DNA from: Methanothrix sp.
GTDB lineage: Archaea; Halobacteriota; Methanosarcinia; Methanotrichales; Methanotrichaceae
Assembly (NCBI GenBank): GCA_026394555.1
Contig: JAPKXZ010000022.1
Location: forward strand, 1-51,633
DNA: 51,633 nucleotides
Direction of reading: 5' to 3'
Position numbers and translations under genes: made by a program
The notes under the pieces: model-generated
Databases searched by the model: none
Told to the model about the DNA's origin: nothing
What the model saw: the letters and a program-made list of their open reading frames with translations, nothing else
In this document: positions 7,826 through 14,978 of the stretch, piece after piece
How positions within the stretch are numbered: position 1 is the first letter of the stretch
Layout of the letters: each line of letters opens with the position of its first letter

Positions 7826-8134
7826 ATGTATAGAGATATTCTCACCACATGCTGGTCCATCAAAGAGGTCAATAAGAACCTCACCGATCGGAAGTCTACA
7901 TCCGACTTCTCCATAAAATATCTAAAAAATGCCTGCTCTGTTCTGGCAGAACAGATGCGTAAGATTAGCAAATCCATGCCCCAAGAGGTCATCGAGGTTG
8001 TCGATAAGAAGGGCGGGAAGAAGAGCTTCACAATGCATGAGGTGGCAGAGATGCTTTACGATACTCGAAAGATCGTAGAACTGAATCTGATCGATAATAT
8101 TAGCCTATGGGCAAAAGCTCGATTGGCCGCCTAA
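7826..8134 (+). CDS. Hypothetical protein, 102 aa
   Basis: A small soluble, probably all-helical protein with no domain I recognise. Conserved-looking features are an N-terminal helix with CWSIKEVNKNL, a central YLKNACSVLAEQMRKISKSMP, and a C-terminal MHEVAEMLYDTRKIVELNLIDNISLWAKARL. The protein is Lys/Asp/Glu-rich with no signal peptide or membrane span. GGGTG lies about 6 bases before the ATG, a TATA box sits at a sensible distance and a terminator-like hairpin follows, so it is a real monocistronic gene. Nothing in the neighbourhood (tRNAs, endonuclease IV) points to a role. Confidence 0.75.
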   Translation: MYRDILTTCWSIKEVNKNLTDRKSTSDFSIKYLKNACSVLAEQMRKISKSMPQEVIEVVDKKGGKKSFTMHEVAEMLYDTRKIVELNLIDNISLWAKARLAA

Positions 8135-8140
8135 GGTTCA

Positions 8141-8190
8141 GAAAGAACGGCAAAACCAGAAAGCGTTCTTCCGTTCTTCATTTGAATTTT
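8141..8190 (+). terminator. Hairpin plus T-rich tract after the 102-residue gene
   Basis: GAAAGAACGG (8141-8150) pairs with CCGTTCTTC (8171-8179) apart from one bulged A, and a T-rich stretch follows. This is a plausible end of the upstream transcript. Confidence 0.45.
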
Positions 8191-8377
8191 TTATTAATAT
8201 ATTTAACGCGCCTCAGAACTCATAGGGCTCATCATATGGCGTCAGAGCATGCTGTATCATCATAGGCGTCGCTACTCGGGAGCCCGTGCCCTAATAACTA
8301 TTGTCTCCTATAATCAATTTATCCTTGGCAAGCGGCAGGGCAAGTTTGATCCGAGAAGCACACCACCTGTCTCGAAT

Positions 8378-9232
8378 ATGGTGCGATTGGGCGTGCACGT
8401 CTCTGTGGCGGGCGGCGTGGACAGGGCCGTTTCTCGTGCTCGCGAAAAAGGTTGCGATGCGTTTCAGATCTTCTCTTCCAATCCCCGCAAATGGATATCA
8501 AAAACCATTCCCTGCGAATCTGCGAAGCGCTTTCTCGCCCTGCAAAGACAGTTTGGCCTCTCTCCGATCGTGGACCATATGCCTTACTTGCCCAACCTTG
8601 CCTCGCCAAAGGAAGAGGTTTATGCCAAATCGGTAGAGGCTCTCGCGAGGGAGCTGGAGCGCTGCCAGGCATTAGGCATACATTATCTTGTAACTCATAT
8701 GGGAAGTCACCTGGGCGCAGGACAGGAGCGAGGGCTCGCGAGGATTGTAGCTGCTTTGCAGACGGTATTTTCTCTGTGCGATAGCGATACCGTCTTGCTT
8801 CTGGAGAACAACGCCGGCACAAAGAACAGCATGGGTAGTACCTTTTCCGAGATAGCTGCCGTCTTAGAATCCCTGCCAGCCGATCGCGGGCGATTGGGCG
8901 TGTGCCTGGACACCTGCCATCTTCATGCCGCAGGATATGACCTAAGAACCCCTCAGGCATTGCAGGCGACGCTGGATCAGTTTCAGGATTGCATCGGGCG
9001 GGAAAGGCTTATGCTTCTTCATCTCAACGATTGCAAGGGAGCCATAGGATCGCATCTGGATCGGCATGAGCATATTGGTCTGGGGCAGATTGGCATGGAA
9101 GGCTTTCGGGCAATTCTTTGCCATCCCGCTCTTTCCAACCTGACAATGATCCTGGAGACACCGGTAGATGCATTCCGGGATGATAAAGGGAATCTTGATG
9201 TGGCGAGGCGCCTGGCCTCAGGGATAAAATAG
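8378..9232 (+). CDS. nfo: Endonuclease IV (AP endonuclease)
   Basis: The 284-residue TIM-barrel Nfo enzyme nicks DNA at abasic sites for base-excision repair, using three zinc ions. It begins VRLGVHVSVAGGVDRAVSRA and carries AFQIFSSNPRKW, VDHMPYLPNLASP, YLVTHMGSHLG, VLLLENNAGTKNSMG with the metal-binding Glu, VCLDTCHLHAAGYDL, and HLNDCKGAIGSHLDRHEHIG, which holds the zinc-binding Asp/His pair. The frame is open further upstream, but the ATG at 8378 gives the family's standard length and N-terminus. A TATA-like CTATAATC near 8308 suggests its own promoter. Its end overlaps the convergent response-regulator gene by 15 bases. A uracil-DNA glycosylase at 44.8 kb would generate its substrate. Confidence 0.95.
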   Translation: MVRLGVHVSVAGGVDRAVSRAREKGCDAFQIFSSNPRKWISKTIPCESAKRFLALQRQFGLSPIVDHMPYLPNLASPKEEVYAKSVEALARELERCQALGIHYLVTHMGSHLGAGQERGLARIVAALQTVFSLCDSDTVLLLENNAGTKNSMGSTFSEIAAVLESLPADRGRLGVCLDTCHLHAAGYDLRTPQALQATLDQFQDCIGRERLMLLHLNDCKGAIGSHLDRHEHIGLGQIGMEGFRAILCHPALSNLTMILETPVDAFRDDKGNLDVARRLASGIK

Positions 9233-9610
9233 CTTCTCGATGACCAGCATCAAGGCGTCATTGGAGATGGGCTTGACCAGGTAACTGTCGGCTCCCAGAT
9301 CGTAGCTCTTCTGAATATCTTGATCCACATTGGATCCAGTAAGAATGACCACGGGAATATTGCTCAAATTTTTATCTTTCTTTATGCAGGTGAGAAGATC
9401 TATGCCGCTGATATCGGGCAGGTTGATGTCCAGCAAGATTAGCTGGGGCAAATCGGCCTTAGTAATATTTTGCAGAACGGCAAGGGCCTCTTTGCCGTTG
9501 GCGGCCATAACCAGATCATTATTCAGCTTATTGTGCGATAATACGCGCTTTGTCACGGCCGCGTCCTCATAATTGTCCTCCACCAGCAGGATCTTTATTT
9601 CTAAGTCCAT
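9218..9610 (-). CDS. Single-domain response regulator (receiver)
   Basis: A 130-residue stand-alone CheY/Rcp1-type receiver. The acidic pocket is IKILLVEDN, the phosphoacceptor Asp lies in LILLDINLP (about residue 60), the switch Thr in VVILTGS and the conserved Lys in SYLVKPIS. There is no output domain, so it must act by protein contact, typically relaying phosphate from a hybrid histidine kinase encoded elsewhere. AGGTGA stands 6 bases before the ATG. The gene converges on nfo with a 15-base overlap of their ends. Confidence 0.9.
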   Translation of the reverse strand: MDLEIKILLVEDNYEDAAVTKRVLSHNKLNNDLVMAANGKEALAVLQNITKADLPQLILLDINLPDISGIDLLTCIKKDKNLSNIPVVILTGSNVDQDIQKSYDLGADSYLVKPISNDALMLVIEKLFYP

Positions 9611-9879
9611 AGATTCACCTGGAGCTTAACGCCCACTTTTTCCCTTAAATCATTAAGGCTAAAGGAGGTGATGCAACTACCCACAAAAATAGTTTTCCCA
9701 CTAAACAGATCAAATCGCCCCATAAATGCGCACCCTTGGCTTAACCTTGTACCCTAATCCTGAACGTGCAACCATCTCTGCTCAAGATTTTTATATTTCA
9801 GATATTAATGATTATTCATTGTCTGCAGTAGTTTTTGAGTGATACGGATCGCTCTCTGGTTCAACCCGGTTTTGCTTTT
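9611..9879. other. Intergenic region upstream of the response regulator
   Basis: No convincing gene is seen. A perfect Shine-Dalgarno string AAAGGAGGTG (9661-9670) abuts an ATG that opens a 28-codon frame, but the zero-to-two-base spacing is too short for normal initiation. A+T-rich stretches near 9788-9815 may hold promoter elements. Confidence 0.3.
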
Positions 9880-10803
9880 TTAGTTCGTGTCCACCAGGCT
9901 TCTCTTTACACGCCCGCTGGAGAGAAGGGCAACCCGGCTCAGGGGCACATCTGCCTCCAATTCGTAGCCCAGGGCCTCGCCTAGGGTGCGAGCGAATTCC
10001 ATGATCTCGTAATGCTGCGGCATGTCCTCTCTTGTCAAGCGGTCTCGGGAGCGGCCCAGATGCATGTAAGCTTTGACCTCTACATAGTCCGGCTCGGACC
10101 TCGCGATGAGGCGGGCGTAGTCCTCCGGCCTGACCATATTCAGGCCGCGCACCAAAGTCAGGCGAATCACGCTTCGGCAGCGGTGCTGCTTGATGATCTC
10201 CAGGCTCTCCATAATTCGCGGCCAGAGATCTGCCGCAGGCCGGCAGACGCGCCGGTACAGTTCTTCGTCGGGGGCATTGAGGCTGAGGTAGAGCTGGGTG
10301 GGCAGAAGGTCGGCCAAGACCTCCGGATTTGTGGCGTTGCTCACCACGAATGAGGTCATGCCCCGCCGGCGGATGAGGTTGATAAGCTCCTTAAGGTAAG
10401 GATAGAGGGTGGGCTCGCCCATGAGGGAGAGGGCCACGTGCATAGGCCGGCGCGCCTCAGCCAGCCTCTCCTGATCAGTGGTCTTGGCTCCGCCGTAGCC
10501 GGAGAGAAACTTCTGCTGGCCGGAGAGGATGCCGTCCAAAAGTGCCTCGGGCTCCAGTGGTGCAATTCCCGGCACAGGATCGTCTATCGGCCTCCAGCAG
10601 TGCAAACATTGGTGGTTGCACTCCAATGTGGGCGTCATCTGCACGCAGCGGTGGCTGGAGATGCCGTAGAAGTGGTGCTTGTAGCACTGATCGCCGCCCC
10701 GCATGGCGCGGCGAAGCCACATGCAGGGCTTGACGGCTCCGCCCCCCACAAGGTGGTAGCCCTGCTTGGCGAGGGTCTGTGTAGCTTGATTTTGAGGTGG
10801 CAT
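9880..10803 (-). CDS. taw1: 4-demethylwyosine synthase Taw1 (radical SAM)
   Basis: A 307-residue TYW1/Taw1 homologue. It condenses N1-methylguanosine-37 of tRNA-Phe with two carbons of pyruvate to build the tricyclic 4-demethylwyosine. The radical-SAM cluster motif is CNHQCLHC (about 62-69), preceded by CYKHHFYGISSHRC, which supplies the cysteines of the family's second cluster. SLMGEPTLYPYLKELI and FVVSNATNPEVL are the GGE-like and ribose motifs. It lacks the flavodoxin domain of eukaryotic TYW1, as expected for archaea. Taw1 needs m1G37 made by Trm5; a COG2520 Trm5/Taw2-type methyltransferase lies 7 kb away at 17.5 kb. A TATA-like ATATATAG stands about 30 bases upstream. Confidence 0.93.
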   Translation of the reverse strand: MPPQNQATQTLAKQGYHLVGGGAVKPCMWLRRAMRGGDQCYKHHFYGISSHRCVQMTPTLECNHQCLHCWRPIDDPVPGIAPLEPEALLDGILSGQQKFLSGYGGAKTTDQERLAEARRPMHVALSLMGEPTLYPYLKELINLIRRRGMTSFVVSNATNPEVLADLLPTQLYLSLNAPDEELYRRVCRPAADLWPRIMESLEIIKQHRCRSVIRLTLVRGLNMVRPEDYARLIARSEPDYVEVKAYMHLGRSRDRLTREDMPQHYEIMEFARTLGEALGYELEADVPLSRVALLSSGRVKRSLVDTN

Positions 10804-10965
10804 GTTAGGACGCTGAAAGAATAGTCTGAGATATATAGCTGTGTGTGAGGCATTCCAATTCTCGCGATGGGAACTTATGAACCAATAATCATTCTGAGGG
10901 GGGTTCTTGTGGAGAAAAAAGTGGGGTACAAAGTGATAAATCCTGGACCGTCTTCAAATTAGTCA

Positions 10966-12447
10966 GTGATTAGAGTTTCCAGAAGGCAAATGCTGCTCTT
11001 GGCCTTGCTACTGCCCATCCTGCTTAGCGAGGCCTTGGCAGAAGTGCCAGGGCTTGATGCCCCTTCGCCGGCCGCGCCGGTCATCGCCGCCCAGGATATC
11101 CTGGCCCAAATAAGATCGGGCGAGCCGCTGAACTATGACAACGTAACAGTCGTCGGTCAACTGGATCTGGGGCCGGAAGTTGAGCCGGTCAAGCAATCGA
11201 TAAGAATCACCAACTCTCGCATCCAGGGATCGGTAAGAATTGAGGCCGTGACCTTCGCTGAGGTCCTGGATCTGCGGGGATGCATCTTTCAAGACGATGT
11301 CAGCTTTGTCAAGTCCGTTTTCCAGAAAGGTGCCAAGTTTTCCGGAGCAAGATTCCAAAAGCAGGCCGACTTTGCCGAGACCTATTTTCAGGGACCGGCC
11401 TCCTTCATTAGCACACTTTTTCAAAACGACAGCAGCTTTAGCAACGCCCAGTTTAATGGGGATGCCGTATTCCTCAATTCCGGCTTCGCCAGTGATGTCG
11501 ACTTCAATTACGCCAAGTTCCTAAGTTCCGGATCTTTTTTGAATGCTAATTTCGAAGATGTAAGCTTCTTTGAGACACAGTTTGCCGGGCAGGCCACATT
11601 TCGATTCGCAAAGTTTCGAGGCAATGCCACATTTGCCGCCACCCGTTTCGAGAGCGATGTGCTCTTTCGTGCGGCCCGTTTCTGGAGAGGAAGCACTTTT
11701 GGCCTGTCTAGCTTTGGGGGCTTGGCAGACTTTGGCAATGTTGATTTCAAAAAGACGGCCTTCTTTGGGGGGGTGAAGTTTGCAGACCTGGCCTATTTCG
11801 CCAATGCCCGGTTTGATGGGGATTTGATCCTGGAGGGTGCCCGGTTGTACAGCATGCAACTGGACAATGTCACATTCAATGAGAGTTCAAAAATTAACCT
11901 AAACAGCACGGACTTTTCCAAGTTCGTGGTCCACTGGAGCACCATACGGGATCGCATGGTGTACAATGGGGCCGCCTACCTGGCGCTGGTGAAGAACTAC
12001 AAGAGCCTAGAGTGGTTTGACGAAGCCGATGAATGCTACTATCAATACCGCAGAATCGGCCAGGAACAGACGCCCTGGGGCTGGGGCAAACTCTCGGACA
12101 TCGTCTCCTGGCTCTCCTGCGGTTATGGTGTTCGGGTGAGCTACACGGCCTTTTGGTGCCTTTTTACCATCCTTACCTTTGGAGTGGTATTTTGGGCAGG
12201 AAAGGGCATGGACAAGTTCGTGATCGAGGGCGTGGAGCTTCCCGGAGACCAGCAGCTTGTGCCCAGCAAACGCGTCTCTTTCACCGATGCCCTCTATTTC
12301 AGCATTGCCATGTTCACAACCTCCCAGGCGCCTGTGAATACCTATCCAGTAGGCGTTTACAGGTATCTGGCCATGGCGGAAGGGATATTGGGCTGGTTCT
12401 TCCTGGGCCTCTTCGTGGTGGTGCTGAGCGCTGTGCTCATTCGCTAA
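10966..12447 (+). CDS. Secreted/membrane beta-helix (pentapeptide_3) protein with C-terminal channel-like pore
   Basis: A 493-residue protein with a signal peptide (MIRVSRRQ then a Leu-rich core ending EALAEV). Residues about 90-300 have Phe recurring as F-x4-F-x5 (period 11), the Pfam pentapeptide_3 type that builds a right-handed beta-helix. A conserved linker follows (YNGAAYLALVKNYKSLEWF, ADECYYQYRR), then TM1 (about 395-417), a re-entrant FTDALYFSIAMFTTSQAP segment and TM2 (about 460-492), matching the two-helix ion-channel fold. The potassium filter (TVGYGD) is absent, so selectivity is unknown. A paralogue lies at 29.8-31.5 kb. The GTG start keeps the positive signal-peptide end; ATG 10990 is the alternative. 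A 17-codon frame with a strong ribosome site precedes it in frame. Confidence 0.8.
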   Translation: MIRVSRRQMLLLALLLPILLSEALAEVPGLDAPSPAAPVIAAQDILAQIRSGEPLNYDNVTVVGQLDLGPEVEPVKQSIRITNSRIQGSVRIEAVTFAEVLDLRGCIFQDDVSFVKSVFQKGAKFSGARFQKQADFAETYFQGPASFISTLFQNDSSFSNAQFNGDAVFLNSGFASDVDFNYAKFLSSGSFLNANFEDVSFFETQFAGQATFRFAKFRGNATFAATRFESDVLFRAARFWRGSTFGLSSFGGLADFGNVDFKKTAFFGGVKFADLAYFANARFDGDLILEGARLYSMQLDNVTFNESSKINLNSTDFSKFVVHWSTIRDRMVYNGAAYLALVKNYKSLEWFDEADECYYQYRRIGQEQTPWGWGKLSDIVSWLSCGYGVRVSYTAFWCLFTILTFGVVFWAGKGMDKFVIEGVELPGDQQLVPSKRVSFTDALYFSIAMFTTSQAPVNTYPVGVYRYLAMAEGILGWFFLGLFVVVLSAVLIR

Positions 12448-12532
12448 ATATCGCTAATCGGAAAAAACGATAAGAGCGCGCCAATCCGGAAAGGTTGATA
12501 TACGTGTTGGTTATACGGGAAAGATCGGAAAA

Positions 12533-12607
12533 GGGCGCGTGGCCTAGTCCGGATAAGGCGGCAGCCTCCTAAGCTGTAGATCGGGGGTTCGAATCCCCCC
12601 GCGCCCG
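12533..12607 (+). tRNA. tRNA-Arg (CCU)
   Basis: A 75-base cloverleaf. Acceptor GGGCGCG/CGCGCCC, anticodon stem GCAGC/GCTGT with loop CTCCTAA (anticodon CCU), T arm GGGGG-TTCGAAT-CCCCC, discriminator G, no encoded CCA, no intron. TATA-like GATATACG lies about 35 bases upstream. Confidence 0.95.
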
Positions 12608-12632
12608 CTAGGCTTTTTTTTGAATTATAGGT

Positions 12633-13505
12633 TTAAGGCACAATCTTGGAGATGGCCAGCTCCAGGATATCCTCTGCCCCCGATTTCTTCAACTGGGGAA
12701 TGAGCAGGTTGACAATGGATCGGTCTACCACAGTCTCCACGGCGTAGTAGCCGGAGTTGTAGAGCTTGGAGATGGTGGGATTCTTCATGCTGGGCAGCAT
12801 GGATATCAAATCCGCTATCGAATCCTCGGGCACATTCATCTTGAGCAGGACTTTTCCTCTCGCCTTTATGACCGCAGATAGAAGCGTCTCTACGGCTATG
12901 ATCTCCTCGCGCTTCTCCGGGTCTGCCCAGCTCTTTTTGTTGGCAATCAGCTCCGAGGTGGACCTGAGCATGACATCAATGATCTTCAAGCCGTTCTTCT
13001 TCAGGGTGGAGCCGGTCTCGGTGAGATCAACGACCACATCGGTCAGCTCCGGAACCTTGGCTTCGGTAGCTCCAAAGGAGAACTGAATGTCCACCGGTAT
13101 TCCCAGACCCAGGAAGAAGGCCTGGGTGAGGCTAGGATACTCTGTGGATACGCGACTGCCCGGTTTTATCTCACGGGCAGAGTGGATATCCAGGCTCTCG
13201 GGCACGGCAACCACCAGCTTTACAATGCCTGGTCCCAGTTTGCCGTAGTTGAGCTCAGCCACACGGGCCACGACGGCACCTGACTCCATTATCCAGTCCG
13301 TTCCCGAGATGCCCAGGTCGAAATAGCCTTTGGCTACATATCCCGGTATCTCCTGGGGGCGGAGGATCTTCACCTTGCCGATGCGAGGGTCTTGTATGCG
13401 GGCGTTGTACTCGCGCTCCGTTCTCTTAACCTCCAGCCCGGCTTGCTCGAAGAGCTGCAGTGTCTGGTTTTGCAGGCTGCCTTTGGGAATGGTGATGTCG
13501 ATCAT
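12633..13505 (-). CDS. hisG: ATP phosphoribosyltransferase, long form
   Basis: A 290-residue HisG that joins ATP and PRPP in the first, feedback-controlled step of histidine synthesis. The catalytic domains begin MIDITIPKGSLQNQTLQLF and include GYFDLGISGTDWI, STEYPSLTQAFF and the PRPP-binding VVVDLTETGSTLKKNGL. The last about 75 residues (KGKVLLKMNVPEDSIADLISMLPS... type) form the ACT-like regulatory domain of the long, HisZ-independent form that binds histidine. Other his genes are not adjacent. Its ATG faces a divergent metallophosphoesterase gene, and its end lies 25 bases beyond tRNA-Arg on the opposite strand. Confidence 0.95.
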   Translation of the reverse strand: MIDITIPKGSLQNQTLQLFEQAGLEVKRTEREYNARIQDPRIGKVKILRPQEIPGYVAKGYFDLGISGTDWIMESGAVVARVAELNYGKLGPGIVKLVVAVPESLDIHSAREIKPGSRVSTEYPSLTQAFFLGLGIPVDIQFSFGATEAKVPELTDVVVDLTETGSTLKKNGLKIIDVMLRSTSELIANKKSWADPEKREEIIAVETLLSAVIKARGKVLLKMNVPEDSIADLISMLPSMKNPTISKLYNSGYYAVETVVDRSIVNLLIPQLKKSGAEDILELAISKIVP

Positions 13506-13615
13506 TCTGAGGTTTTGCTTTTTTAGAACATATTTTTGTCTTTTGCTCGAGGGGTTGTATCGATCGAGAATCTATGTTTTACTTGTCATTTTCCAGGCGA
13601 TCACCACGCACAATA

Positions 13616-13625
13616 TTTATAAATA
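13616..13625 (+). promoter_or_regulatory. TATA box for the metallophosphoesterase gene
   Basis: TTTATAAATA predicts transcription from about 13643. This places the upstream in-frame ATG at 13574 outside the transcript and favours the TTG at 13664, which has GGGGG 7 bases before it. Confidence 0.6.
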
Positions 13626-13663
13626 ACAACAGTAATAAACAGTTGTGGGAAGGGGGAAGGCAA

Positions 13664-14605
13664 TTGGCATCTCTGATTATCTCTGATACGCATTTCGGCC
13701 TGGATTCATCGACTCTTCAGTGCCCGGCAAAGGTAGACCAGTTGATGCAAGAGATATCGGAATTTGAGAGCGGCTGCGACGAAGTCGTGCTCTTGGGCGA
13801 TATCCTCGATTTCTGGAGGGTGCGCCCAGAGAATGCGGTGAGGTGCGCCGTCCCTTTTTTAAAACGGCTCTCCCAGGAATGTCAGAAGATTCGCTACGTT
13901 GTTGGAAATCACGATCATCACCTGGTGGTACAAAAGCAGGAGGCGGAATTCATGGAGAGGGCTGCTCGCTGCGATCTGTTTCCCGTTTATATTCCAACAA
14001 TGCGCTGGCGCCGGACTTTTTGCGGCGTTGATATCGAGATGCTCTATCCTACTTACCGGACGCGTTGTTGCCAGAGGACCATTCTCTTCACGCACGGCCA
14101 TCATCTGGACGGCATTCAAAACTTCACTTTGCAGCTGGTGGAGAAGCTGCGCAAACTTTCCGGAGAGGAGTTTCTTCCCGCAGACCTGGAGATGATGATG
14201 ACTTACGCCTACGAGGGGCTGTATCGCTCCGCCTGTATCGGAGAGATGGTCTCTTTCGAGAACTCGATCTGGAAGGCATCCAACCTGCTGCAGAGGATCA
14301 ACGCCGGCGTTTTTTCCAACCAGCGCCGCGCCAACGTAGAGGGGCAATATGAGGCCATATTGAAGTTCATTCGCGAGAGAAATCTTGGCAAAATAGACTG
14401 CTTCATTTATGGAGATACGCATCTTCCCGGCATATTTCAAAGAAAGGGAGGACCGTTGGCCGTGAACGCGGGCAGCTTCACGCGCGAGCCGGGAAATGGC
14501 TCTCGCTTCGAGACGCACGATACCTATATGCTTCTGGATGAGGGTGGACTGGCCATAAGAGAGCTGGGCCGGAAGAGGCCTCTCATTTTATGTGAGCTTC
14601 TCTAG
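13664..14605 (+). CDS. Calcineurin-like metallophosphoesterase
   Basis: A 313-residue enzyme with all five metal-ligand blocks of the calcineurin-like fold: LIISDTHFG, VLLGDILDFWR, YVVGNHDHHLV, ILFTHGHH and FIYGDTHLPG. The order and sequence resemble LpxH-like UDP-diacylglucosamine hydrolases and archaeal relatives, but archaea lack lipid A, so the physiological substrate is unknown. The TTG start is chosen because the frame's earlier ATG lies upstream of the likely TATA box; GGGGGAAGG precedes the TTG. It probably heads an operon with the 102-residue gene (14646) and elp3 (14979), since gaps are short and all are on one strand. Confidence 0.85.
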   Translation: MASLIISDTHFGLDSSTLQCPAKVDQLMQEISEFESGCDEVVLLGDILDFWRVRPENAVRCAVPFLKRLSQECQKIRYVVGNHDHHLVVQKQEAEFMERAARCDLFPVYIPTMRWRRTFCGVDIEMLYPTYRTRCCQRTILFTHGHHLDGIQNFTLQLVEKLRKLSGEEFLPADLEMMMTYAYEGLYRSACIGEMVSFENSIWKASNLLQRINAGVFSNQRRANVEGQYEAILKFIRERNLGKIDCFIYGDTHLPGIFQRKGGPLAVNAGSFTREPGNGSRFETHDTYMLLDEGGLAIRELGRKRPLILCELL

Positions 14606-14645
14606 ATGCCAAACCTATTTCATCCAGTATCCTCTAGGTCAATTC

Positions 14646-14954
14646 ATGTTCGAACCAAACGAGGAATCCCTGGTCCTGGAGATCGTGCGCGGCTTCTTTG
14701 ATATTCCCACCGAGGATATGATGAAGATTGGCGATCAATTCAAAATGCTGCTCTTCGATCCAGAGACAGGCAGCGAGCAGGACGCGGTGGCAAAGCTCAA
14801 GGAGGCGCTAAAAGAGATGTCCAAAGAGCAGGTCTTGATGGCAGGCATGTTCATCTCAGGCTTGCTACGCTGCAACCTTGCAGAGCAGGTTGAGCAGCAG
14901 TATCAGCAAGCCAAGGCAGAAGGAAAAATCGAGCATAATTGCGGTTGTGATTGA
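14646..14954 (+). CDS. Hypothetical protein, 102 aa
   Basis: A small acidic helical protein (begins MFEPNEESLVLEIVRGFFDI) with no domain I can name. It contains EDMMKIGDQFKMLLFDPETG, an Ala/Lys/Glu-rich amphipathic helix (AVAKLKEALKEMSKEQ), a hydrophobic MAGMFISGLLRC segment too short for a secure membrane helix, and a CGCD C-terminus that could bind metal. A GTG-initiated longer version overlapping the phosphoesterase end is possible, but the ATG at 14646 is preferred. Position between the phosphoesterase and elp3 suggests cotranscription. Confidence 0.6.
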   Translation: MFEPNEESLVLEIVRGFFDIPTEDMMKIGDQFKMLLFDPETGSEQDAVAKLKEALKEMSKEQVLMAGMFISGLLRCNLAEQVEQQYQQAKAEGKIEHNCGCD

Positions 14955-14978
14955 TGGCCCCTTTGCATCCGTTTCCCT

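Noticed and set aside
9661-9757. 28-codon frame after a perfect Shine-Dalgarno
   Set aside because: The AAAGGAGGTG abuts the ATG directly, too close for initiation; the peptide MQLPTKIVFPLN has no support.
10909-10965. TAG at 10960 as pyrrolysine codon joining the upstream frame to the channel gene
   Set aside because: There is no sign of pyrrolysine genes here, the lineage is not known for it, and the channel has a normal signal peptide without the extension.
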